From Sclerurus mexicanus (lineage: Eukaryota; Chordata; Aves; Passeriformes; Furnariidae), in the NCBI GenBank assembly GCA_013396755.1, contig VWZF01005528.1, forward strand, positions 124,001 through 188,000: a stretch of 64,000 bases of DNA. The letters run 5' to 3'. Positions 1-9,835 of this stretch are shown here, one piece after another; the first letter of the stretch is position 1; every line of letters begins with the position of its first letter. The notes below the pieces were generated by a model that searched no databases, was not told the origin of the DNA, and was given only the letters and a program-made list of their open reading frames with translations. The position numbers and the translations under genes were made by a program.

Positions 1-918
1 TAAACCAACTTAATTCAAAATGACACTATAGGAAAAAACCCAGTTCAAAGTCTAGAGTGGGCTGTTAGGAATTGGGAACTAGTTTCCAAAATTATTTTAA
101 ACAATGAGATTTTGTGCTTCTTAAAGGCTTTTCTAAAAGAAGTTAATGCTTTGTTTAATTGGAAATAGGAAACAAAGGTTACCCCCTAAATATATTTAAA
201 AGCTTTGTAAATGGATTATCTGAGCACAGCAGGCATCATGCTTTTGGTAAGTGCAAGATGATATAAGCCTTAGGGAACTTTTGAAGATAGTTCATTCAAT
301 AATTCATTCATTTCCCTCTAATACTGTGTTGAAGAAATGTTAAACACTGACTCTGCTTTAATAAGTGAATGATCATTCAAAATGTGGTTTCCTCATTGGA
401 TTAATTCAATTTGCCATCTTCCTCAAAGTAACCCTTTACAAGGCACTATCAGGAAAAAGTCTTGAAAGCAGAGGACAGTGCATTCAGAACTAGATATCTT
501 ATTACCACACTAGCACTAGTTTTTTCTGAACTACAGATACTGATTTGAAGAACAGATATTGCAGATGGTGACACATTTTTGTGTTTTGGCACAACATCTG
601 AAGTGCTCTTCTAGACCTGATTATTTGATACAGGCAGCTTCCTGCATAGAAGGGAAGGCTTTCAAAAATGCTTCAAGATTTTATTTTGGGAACTGCTTGA
701 GTGATATAAGAAAAATTCAAGAGAATTATATTGGCTGCAGGAACACAGGAGTTTGAGGACATGACACGCCATTGTGTCCCACATTCCTGCTCTGGGGAAT
801 GGTGTGGTGTGTACATAAGGACTGGAGAAGGGTATGTGCAAATGCCCTGCAAAATACCATAAAAAGAAGATTGATACTTGGTAGGTAAAGTATTTCCAGA
901 ATACCACTCAAGAAGAGT

Positions 919-963
919 GTCAAAAAAAAAAAAAAAGGAAAAAAGAAAAAAGAAAAGAAAAAA
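919..963. repeat. A-rich/purine low-complexity tract
   Basis: A run of about 15 A is followed by GGAAAAAAG-type units containing almost only purines. It is simple low-complexity DNA and could be an old poly(A) remnant, but no retroposed sequence was recognised beside it. Confidence 0.75.
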
Positions 964-3118
964 TTCACAACATAAGCCTACTTTGAGCCCTTTGAAATGG
1001 CAGGATGAATTAAGTAAACCAATGCAGATTTTTCAATAATTTGAAAATCTTTATGGGGAACAAGCTCCAATTTTCAAGCAGATTAGAGAAGTGCTCAATT
1101 TTGGACAGCATGGTTTGAAATCTGACTTTATTTGGGATTAACTGTTGTGCTTTTGATCTTTTAATTGTTGCCTAAAAGCAGCACTTAAAAGAAACCACTA
1201 AGGCTCAGTTTGTGAGTTTTAGAAATCAGGCATTCTTTAATCGGTGCTGGGTGCATGGGTCATCATTTTGCCAAAATGCACACCGAGGTTTCTTCACTAC
1301 AGCTTATATGTCTGCATTACATGATTATTAATTTTTCCTTCCCTGCATTCCTGTTACATATTCATGATTTTCTCAACACTTATTAGCATGTATGCATTTC
1401 CTCATAAGGTCTCTCAGGGTCTTCATTGAGGGTCCTTGATGGTCTTCACTGTCTGGAACCCCCAAAGTTCTAAGTGACCGCCTTGTGAACTTCTTCAAGA
1501 CAATGCACCTGGTTATAGAGTAATTGGATGTAACCTGGCTGGCTGCCTCAATTCCCCTCATTGTTTCTTTTAATCACTTGGCACAGGACTGTAGACTGTG
1601 TAGATGGCTCAACACTGACTTCAGTGAATACTCACTGCCTTAAATCCTTGGAGTACGTTCTCTGTCTTTTGGTCTCATGTGAGACTTTGAATACTGTGTG
1701 TATTTAGAGACCACAACCTTACATTTTCCCAGTAAAAATAAGATTGAAAATGCTAAGAAGTAAATTAGACAAGTAAAGGTGCTTCCGTGTGCTGGTGAGC
1801 TACTACACCTGCTCAGGTAAGCCCATTAAAGCTCCTGAAGATATCAGTGCTACCAAAAAAACAAGTTCACTCAGCCTTTCCTTCCTGTAGACAGTCTTCA
1901 AAATTATGTAGGCTTTGGGAGGACTTAGAAGGAAAAAGGATGAAAGAATAGTAAACCCACACTTTGTGCATCATGCATCCCTTGAGATCTACTCTCAGGC
2001 ATTTTACAGAATCCCTGTGCAACCTCCAACCGGTATTAAGAACAATTAAGGTATATTTGTGGGATGTTTACAAAGGAACCTTTTGATGTCCAAGTCAAAC
2101 TTTATGTACATGGATGTTTATGGTTACATTTCTTTTCCTATGTTAGAGTGTCCAGTATTACTTCTTTCTTAGGACCAGTTTTAACTTGACTTTGATAACT
2201 CCATTATCAGTGTGAATCTGATGACATACAGCTAAATAAGGTTTGCTATTAAGGTTGGGATATTCTTTATTTGCAAGACCTGTGAATCATTTAGGTGGAG
2301 GAGTACTGCTGTTTTCATCCCAGCCATGGATTTTGTGCAGGCCTTTATGGCCAGAGGTCCATATTGCCTTTCACTGAAGAAGTGGAATTACATGCATCGT
2401 ATCGAGGTTTATGATATCTCCAGCCTAGAACTAGAGCTGAACCTGACTACCTGAGACAACTCCTGACATTCTTTTTCAATCCTTCTACTATCCAAAGACT
2501 ATGAAAGTTGTTTCAGAAAAAAAAAGTCAACTCCTACTTGAGAAGCTATTTATGAAAATTTGCAGAATCATTGAGTAATTCAGCTTCAAGCCAATTCTCT
2601 GCTCAAAGCAGGGAAACTTCAAACCATATTGGTTGATCATGCCTTTGACCAGTCAAGTTTTGAAAATATCCAGTGATTATTGTTTTCTTCTCTTCCTGCT
2701 TTTCCCCCTTGCTTTGTTTGAATGAAGGAATTTCTCAAGGGATTCCTCACTAATACAGTGCAACTAAGCAGAACAGACTGTTAAAGGGTTCTTGTAAATC
2801 ACAGGCTGTAAATCACTGACCCAGTAAAAAATGCTGATTCATATGTATTCAGTCACATAATGCCCCCATTTCTCAATTTCTAAGATTATTTAAGATTATA
2901 AAAATGGATATTAAGGAATTAGTGTTCAATCCAGTTTTCAGTAAAGTAATGACAATATTCCAAGATAATGAGTCAAGTAAACCTCCAACACTAGAATGAA
3001 AACATGGGTGAAAGAAATTCCTTAGTAATTATTGCCATGTCACAGAGTTTTTACTGTGCACTAAGGAAAGCTTCAAGAACTCTCAGTGTCAGGTTAGGAC
3101 ACAACACTTGGGTGAAAA

Positions 3119-3169
3119 GACACCATTTTCCTATGTGACACCATTTTCCTACGACAGACACCATTTGTG
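3119..3169. repeat. Short tandem repeat, 18-20 bp unit, about 2.7 copies
   Basis: The unit beginning GACACCATTTTCCTA occurs at 3119 and 3137, and a truncated third copy (GACACCATTTG) starts at 3157. The copies are nearly identical, so this is a recent local duplication. Confidence 0.85.
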
Positions 3170-3457
3170 ATCGTTCTTTCTAACACCTGAACTCAGAGGG
3201 GTGATCCAAGAACAACAGGTTCCAGAACAGTTTGCTTTCTGAGTTTGGTACACCATTAATGAAAAGCACTATCATTTAAATAAATTTAGTGATTAGAACT
3301 GTCCACACAAAAGCAAGAAACCTGATTGTTAAGGTCATATTATCCTCTTTCCAGTGACAAATCTCAAATACACTGGTCCTACTGTGACTTTACCTTTTTA
3401 TCCCACAGGAAAAGAGGATAGAACTTTGTGGCCTGAATCAAAAGAAAATGTAGCTTT

Positions 3458-3740
3458 ATAGAACCGCAGAACCATAGAATGGTTTGACTTGGAAGAGACC
3501 TTAAAGATCATCTAGTTCCAGCCTCACTGCCATGGGCAGGGACACCTTGCACTAGACCTACTTGCTCAAAGCCCTGTCCAAGCTGGCTGGGCACACCTTC
3601 AGGGACGGCACATCCACAGCTGCTCTGAGCAAACTGTTCCAGTGTCTCACCACCCTCACAGTGAAGAATTTTCTTCCTAACATCTAATCTAAACCTGCCC
3701 TCTTTCAGTTTAAAGACATTCCTCCTTGTCCTAGAGGCTG
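3458..3740 (-). mobile_element. CR1 LINE, 3' end fragment
   Basis: Read on the minus strand this is the 3' end of an avian CR1 retrotransposon. The + strand starts with the diagnostic complement of the CR1 tail (ACCATAGAATGGTTTGAC), followed by the familiar GAAGAGACCTTAAAGATCATC block, the TGGGCAGGGACACCTTGCACTAG block and the TCTAATCTAAACCTGCCCTC block. It is 5'-truncated, as nearly all CR1 copies are. The minus-strand ORF inside it (3508-3765) is a by-product of this repeat. Confidence 0.93.
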
Positions 3741-6700
3741 TTGCCTTTAGCACAAGCAGGTACAACTTAACCTCTTCTCCTGTAGCTCAGGAATTAGTCC
3801 TTGCTCAGGAATTTCAGCCATGCTCAGATATTCAGTGATCAGCTGCAATCATGGGAACATAAACTATGGACACAGTGAATGATGAATCCACAATTGCAAT
3901 GGATGCTTCTAGAAACCTGGATGCATCAGGAAAGACAGGCTGTGTGAAGTGGTCCCCACCCTTAGTAGCTAGAGGTACCATCACCAAGAAGACAGTGGGT
4001 ACTAACCTGCTCTTTCTTCCATTAGGTTAAATGTGTTTTTGCCAAAAGAAACTGATGCTGATCTTTTTCTCTGTTGTTCCCCTGCATCCTGGCAGTTTTA
4101 CTTTGTACAGTCAGAGTAACAGGCAGACCTACAGTGTTGGCACCTTCAAAACCACCTGGCACATCTTGCTGGAGTCAGACAGAGGCCACTATTTGGTATC
4201 AGGATAAATTTTGGTGGCTCACGTTGCATTACGTTTTCCTGAAGCACATGAGTTTCAATGAAAAAGGTGCTCCCATCTCCTGCATATGCCTCTGTCTTCT
4301 CTACCTCTTAATCATGCTTGTTCACATCCTGGAGCACTACAACTACAAACATATCCAGATGCATTGAGGAGGTGAAAATCACATGAAACTTTCTTTCCAT
4401 GACTTGCATAAAGCTATAATAATGCATATTAACAAGAAAAATCTAGTAAGTTTACCAAAAAGGCATAGATCTGGGAAATACTCCAGCTAGCTCACAAAAA
4501 ATGTATGCTTGTGTTCAGAGACAGCAGCATGACAAAGCACCAGGTTAAATGCAGTATTTGAGAGAAAAATCTTCAGTAACAGGATGAGGAAATCCATGCC
4601 AGAAAAATACAGCCATTAAACCATCCCCATGCATTGCCAGGGACAGCACACAACATCTTTCACCTCCCACTGAACTTTCCACCAGTCAGTGGAAAGCAAA
4701 TCTCCTTGGCTGAAGAAAGAGCATGGCTTCTGTCTTCCACTGGAAGCCCAAGGCACCTCACCCGCTGAGCTTCCCTCCAGCAGAGGGGAGTGCAGCCTGT
4801 ACAGCAGGATCTGTCAGAAACTCCAGGAAAAGGGAAGAGCTTGACATTTTCACTATGGCTGTAATGATGATTTCATCTTGCACAAATATCAGTAAAAAGC
4901 ACTGTATTCCTTCTCATGTAACTCAGAATTGTAGGAAAAGCAGTCTGAGGTTAGCCAGCTTTCAGAGGTAATGAAGTTTGGAGATAAACTGGTGATAAAT
5001 GAGAATATTGCTACAGGTCAGTTCCCTGCTTACAAAGACTTACAGAGAACTGGTCACATATTTTGCTTACAGTGCCAAGTGAACACTTGGAACATGTGTT
5101 TGCAAAATTGTTTGCTGGGCCAAACCCACAGTTCAAGTTATCTTTGTCCATTTTACTTTTCCGTAAAGTATGTGCTCTCTACTCTTTCACTTACACAAAT
5201 TTTTAATGGGTTTTTATGTGTGAACTGTAAGGGATTCACATTTTCCTCTTGATATGGCTAAACGTGTTCCAGAACATTTTCACTTCCCCTAGAAAGATAC
5301 TATACAGCAAAATAAACCCTAACTTCCAGCCTCTTGGTATAAGCAAGTAAGCCCATTTGTCACAGTATAGCCTTCTGAGGGAGTCATAATCCACATCAGT
5401 GTAGTTGAGGTCACTGCTAAAAGTTTTGCAGGACAAAAGCCAGACAAAACTGAGGGAGTCAGGCACAAAGACATACACTTGCATGATTCTTCTTACAATT
5501 TTTATTTCAAAAATTTATTTTCAAAATGCATTTGCTTTAGGATCGAGCTGTATTATCTCCTTATTGCTCTTTCAAGATCACATTTGTCTATATCAATCAC
5601 CATAATTGCTGTACTGTAAAGAAAGTCCGTGAGAATTATGTGTGCAAAGATTTCACAATTCAGTGCTAGAAAGAGCCCAGACCATTAACGAAGTGTAAGA
5701 GTAGTCTAAAATCCGAATGTGTCTTGGAGTGATTGTCTTTGTCCTTGGGTACATTTCATCTGTTACCTCCAAAGGGGAGCCAAGGAATCCTTTCCTTTGT
5801 GCTAGTGAGATTGTGCTCTCATTTAAAGTCTTTTTCCTACCTACCACACAGCATCATGCTTTGGTCCTGTCCTGAGCATTTCCTGACCTGGGCTCACCTC
5901 TCTGCTTCACTTACTCAGTGTAGGCTGAGCAAATCAGTTTATTCTCAAGGGAATGCAGTGTCAGCAGATTTAGACACCAGCTGTGGTAACCTTAGTTTCA
6001 TTTTGCTCTGAAGAACTGGCATCTGATCCAGCGCATAAACATGTTTGCCAGACTTCTTCACTGATGAGGGTAAGAGGAATTGATAGGTCTCATTAGAAAT
6101 GTATGTCAGAAAGACAAGGATGTTATTAATATGAAGAAGTAGTAAAAGTAATAAGTCATATGGAACAGCTACCAGACAGAAATCAGAGTCTGTCAATAGA
6201 AAAGCAGAAACAGCACAACTTGTTCTTCTTTCTCCAGATACAGGACTTGATAATAAATTATTGTACCATGAAGATAAGTGAGATTTAGATAGTCTAAAAA
6301 TGTTTAACCTTTCTTAAATCTAGAGCATCTTTTAAGTTAAATTTTTAACACAGTGTGTGGAAAGAGATGCTAGAACCCTTGACATCTCTCCCTGTTCAAA
6401 GTACAAATAAAAAGGCTCCAGAAATGAATCTGCAAGGCTAAGTCCCTCACTAAGTCACCATCTGTATTGTGTATTATATAATTTTTTTTAAATCAAACAT
6501 TTATTTTGTCACATAAATACACCTGTTCTCACCACACCACCAAGGTGATATTCCCATTTTACCAAACGAAAGCTGTAATAGGCATTTGACTCCAGAGAAT
6601 GAAACGGGTATTAGGGCTTCCCTTTCAGGTTTACAGGGAGAAAAAACACATTTGTAGTGGCACAGGCTCACATGCCTTGTCTCCTCTTATTTGATCTCTG

Positions 6701-7000
6701 TCTGTGATACCTTGATCCCTTTTCTCAAGCCATCCTAACCTCCCTCCCAACTAGTCTGGGTCACCCAGTCTCTTCCTCCCCAGCTCTCTTTCCTCACCTT
6801 CACCTCAAAGCCAGACCTTTCTCAGCCTATCTCCCCATCTCTATCCCCACCCTCTGCAGTGCAGTCTCCTTTTCCCTGGGGGGCTGCCAGGAGTTTGTTA
6901 CCCCTGCACCAGTATCCATGCTCATGATCAGTAACAAGATGTGCTACCCTGCCACCCAAACCAACCATGCAGTTTCTAGCTTACACATCTATGGATGTGG
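3741..7000. other. Non-coding sequence, no gene recognised
   Basis: Unique sequence. It includes an ORF of 97 codons at 4074-4367 (+) with a hydrophobic start but no recognisable domain, and a pyrimidine-rich stretch at about 6690-6870 (+ strand mostly C and T). No splice-flanked exon of a known gene was recognised. Confidence 0.55.
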
Positions 7001-7181
7001 TTCCAAGCAGCCAGTACACAGCATACAGGAGGAAAGGGGAGAGGAAAGACCCTTAAACTGCCCTGCTTGCACTATTAAGAGCAGTTCATTGCCAGGCCAG
7101 GCTTGGACAAGCCACTATCACTGTCTGTCTTGCTCCAGAAACAGAACTGAACTCTTCCCTGACAGAGCAACACTGTGCTGT

Positions 7182-7610
7182 TTAGAGAGCATTGAATCTG
7201 ATCACACATCCAGAGGATGGCAGGCAACCTGAAGAAACTGAAGCTAAATTCCCTAAACCACAAACAGTCAGAAAGAGCCTGGAAGCAGAAAGCACTAAGC
7301 AGTCTGGTTTTAACTGCTGCCCATCCAAGGGTTTGAAAGGGGAATTGCTTCCCTCAGAGGTAGAAAAGTCCCCATCTTTTGAAAATCCTCCCCTCAACTT
7401 GGCTTCTCCTAGACTGAAGAAGTTGCTGGGGTCCCCAGTTTCAGACTCAACCTTAATTTTGAAGCAGCTGGTGCTATCACTGTATGATACAGAAACTCCT
7501 GTGTGGTTCATCTGTGAGCTCACTGACCAGCTCCCTCCTTTTCCCAGTTTTCTCTTTAAACAGTTAAATAACTTACTCAGTCTCTGTATACACTCTAGCT
7601 CATCTGCCAC
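7182..7610 (-). pseudogene. Endogenous retrovirus gag-position ORF remnant
   Basis: A 142-codon minus-strand ORF starts about 200 bp downstream of a retroviral LTR and primer binding site, where gag normally begins. It opens with a short basic, leucine-containing segment (residues about 1-30) and continues as a serine/glycine-rich sequence. No matrix, capsid or zinc-knuckle motif is visible, and the frame stops after 142 codons although gag genes are usually several times longer, so it is broken or heavily truncated. The gag assignment rests on position, not on recognised homology. Downstream (below 7182) no protease, polymerase or second LTR was recognised. The overlapping + strand ORF (7192-7650) is its shadow. 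Confidence 0.45.
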
Positions 7611-7809
7611 CCACCACGAAGAGCAGAGACAGTGTGGGAGGCATTGTTAAGGAAACTTCCCAGTCTGGCCATTCACAAGACTGGCTATCATACTCCCAAA
7701 GCCAGGAATTTTATCTGCTGGGACCGGAGCCCCTTGACAGCAGGCCCACTGGTGCCACACCTGGCACCCTGCACAGTCCACTCACATGCAGTCAGACCAG
7801 GTTTCCTTA

Positions 7810-7823
7810 CCCATTTGACACCA
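7810..7823 (-). other. Retroviral primer binding site, tRNA-Leu-like
   Basis: On the minus strand, immediately after the LTR, the sequence TGGTGTCAAATGGG occurs. Primer binding sites complementary to tRNA-Leu start TGGTGTCAGAAGTGGG; the first eight bases agree, and the rest agrees with small gaps. A leucine primer is the defining feature of ERVL-type elements, so the provirus is probably ERVL-related. Confidence 0.6.
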
Positions 7824-7867
7824 AATTTTCCTCAACAGACTCTCAGATGTGTCGTTCCATAAAGCCA

Positions 7868-7873
7868 TTTATT
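7868..7873 (-). terminator. LTR poly(A) signal
   Basis: Canonical AATAAA on the minus strand, in the expected place between the LTR TATA box and the primer binding site. Confidence 0.6.
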
Positions 7874-7945
7874 CACGGTGCAGTAACACAGAAAAAGCCC
7901 AACCTGGTGCCTCTGACAAGGACTCCAACAAAGGAATCTCTGGGG

Positions 7946-7952
7946 TTTTATA
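7946..7952 (-). promoter_or_regulatory. LTR TATA box
   Basis: TATAAAA on the minus strand, flanked by GC-richer sequence. It sits about 75 bp upstream of the LTR poly(A) signal, the spacing expected when a short R region separates them. Confidence 0.6.
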
Positions 7953-8021
7953 CCCTCACAGTCTAACCTGCATGTCACTCTTGCTCTTCCTCCTCAGTCC
8001 CCTGCTCCTGCTCCCCTCTCT

Positions 8022-8165
8022 GTGTCCATTCACCTCGCTGGCGTCACCCATCTCCTTTGCTATCCAAAAGGTCAGCAGCTCCCTGCTCATTGTTGTGTCT
8101 CTAAGTGTCCATTCACCTGGCCATCACCTATCTTCATGTCCTTGGTTATCCCAAATGTTGGTCAT
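8022..8165 (-). repeat. 83-bp-period direct repeat in the LTR U3
   Basis: A 14-bp identical start (GTGTCCATTCACCT on the + strand) occurs at 8022 and again at 8105, followed by similar but diverged sequence (CACCCATCTCC versus CACCTATCTTC; GCTATCCAAAAGGT versus GGTTATCCCAAATG). Tandem duplications in U3 are typical of retroviral enhancer regions. Confidence 0.65.
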
Positions 8166-8275
8166 TCACAGCCTCTTGTCTCGGCTGCCACCCAGAGCTC
8201 AATCTGCAGCTCTCAAGCCGAACTACCTGGACCAGGTGTACTCCGGGTGAATAGGCATCCCTGATGCTGAGCCAC

Positions 8276-9309
8276 GGGAGTTTAGCTAGTACGGAGAAAT
8301 ACCACCTTTTAAAAGTCTGGTAAATATACAAAGGCAAAATTATCCACATCAAGCAAAGGAATAAAATAAACACTGGGAGTTTTTCCCCCTCTCCACCAAA
8401 CAGGCCAACAGCGAACGCTCACCAGGTTTTCTTTGCAAGTGAAGCAGTTCATAAAACGAATCAAAGCACTTCCCAAATCTCAGCAGTAGTACGGATCATT
8501 TCCGAGTAACACATCCCATGGAGAGAGCTCTTTGCAGGGGCTGCACCAGCCAAAACAGTGGTAGAAATAAAAAGAAATTTTCACACTTTCACTCTCGCAG
8601 TGAAAGCAGTCACTGCTAGAGTAACTCAAAATGTGCAAAGTGCTTTCACGCTAAAAGATACCCAGGCTCAGGAAAAAAATATATGGGATGGGATCCCATG
8701 CCACTAAAATGCCACCACTTTTGAGGACAAGCTTTGAAACTGTTAAATCGCATTTCACATTCTTGTTCCAAGTCATTCAGAGGCAGATGGAAAATGCTGA
8801 CTGCAAGACACCTTGTACTTGAGCTCTTGAGATTATGTAGAACAAAATAGATTTATAGTCTCAAATATGCTGCAAAATCTGACTGTCACCTGTCCTTGTA
8901 TGCTACATTGTCATTATTCTTCGGGGAAATTAAAATGCAGAGTCCAACCAAAACAGAGTTCTTCATGCTTAATTCTGTAAATTCATACCATGGCACAGCC
9001 TCTCTGTGAACAGCCTTAAAACACAGTGGCAATAAGGAAAATACACTGGGCAAAAAGTTATTCTTTCAGCAGATATGTAGACCAGACACAGTCATTATAC
9101 ATCTGTCTGCACTATATGTGATCACATGCTGCTGGGGACAGATTCTAGGACACACACCACACAAACACCTATTCCTTGCCATATTTGCCCAGCATATTAG
9201 CTGACAGTGTAGGCCATAAGAATTATTAACCTGTTAAACAGCCTTTGACAGATCAACTATGGAAGAGTTTTCTAATTATTTTTTTAAGCTTCCTCTCATT
9301 TAGATTTTT
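8276..9309. other. Non-coding sequence, no gene recognised
   Basis: Unique sequence between the ERV fragment and an old CR1 remnant. No substantial ORF or repeat was recognised. Confidence 0.6.
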
Positions 9310-9835
9310 AGTTTGTGCAGCATCTTCTGGCAGGAGCTCCACAGTTTTGTTATGCAACAAAGAATCTATACAGAAGAGTTCTTTCTTCAGTACCTTTTAA
9401 TATTCCTTAAAAAAATCTTTGAATATTTTTCAATTTTAAGAAGCAGTAGCTACTGTTTCTCTGTTCTCACTCTTATACATGAATATGAAGGACCTGATCT
9501 CAGCCCTTTCATTTATTTTCTTCCCACTCATATTTAAATTCTTCTTGAAGAACATTCTCCCATACCTTGGTTCCCAGATCCCTTCCTCCTTTCTCTTCAC
9601 TGCTTTTATGGTATTCTCTGAGACAGGGTGCACAAAGCTTCATGCCATGTGCGAGTCTGAGGCACATGTGGGTTTCATACAGCAGGATAACAATATTGTC
9701 TGGTTTTCTCTGGATATCTTTCCTAATAGTTACTCACATCCCATTTCTCTTTTTGACCGTGCTGAGCTGCAAATTGATGTTTTCAGAAATTTCTCAAATC
9801 TTCAGATCCTCTTTGTAAATGGTACATGGTAATTT
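9310..9835 (-). mobile_element. Ancient, highly diverged CR1-type LINE remnant
   Basis: The + strand resembles the reverse complement of an old amniote CR1 3' region. Blocks like GCAGCATCTTCTGGCAGGAG, CTCCACAGTTTTGTTATGC, TTTCCTAATAGTTACTCACAT, TTTTTGACCGTGCTGAGCTG and TTGATGTTTTCAGAAATTTC occur in the right order, with many substitutions and indels. Such copies predate the bird radiation. The AT-rich ORFs here (for example 9479-9832 +) are part of this repeat and are not genes. Confidence 0.6.

Larger units (their letters stand above)
1..3457. other. Non-coding sequence, no gene recognised
   Basis: This is AT-rich unique sequence of the 5' flank or first intron of SLC8A1. Open frames on either strand are shorter than about 85 codons and resemble no protein I know. 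An A-rich purine tract lies at about 919-963 and a short tandem repeat at 3119-3169, listed separately. Confidence 0.6.
7826..8275 (-). mobile_element. Endogenous retrovirus 5' LTR (ERVL-like)
   Basis: Read on the minus strand the block has the order of an LTR. A U3 region with a duplicated element comes first, then a TATA box (TATAAAA, 7946-7952), then about 75 bp later a poly(A) signal (AATAAA, 7868-7873), then a short U5 that runs into a tRNA-Leu-like primer binding site. The 3' limit is fixed by the primer site. The 5' limit (about 8275) is a guess, because no clear TG terminus or target duplication could be identified. A related LTR farther down the minus strand was not found, so the provirus is partial. 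Confidence 0.65.

Noticed and set aside
3508..3765. 85-codon minus-strand ORF
   Set aside because: It is the coding-like strand of a CR1 3' fragment.
7192..7650. 152-codon plus-strand ORF
   Set aside because: It is antisense to the ERV leader/gag-position ORF and has no plus-strand gene context.
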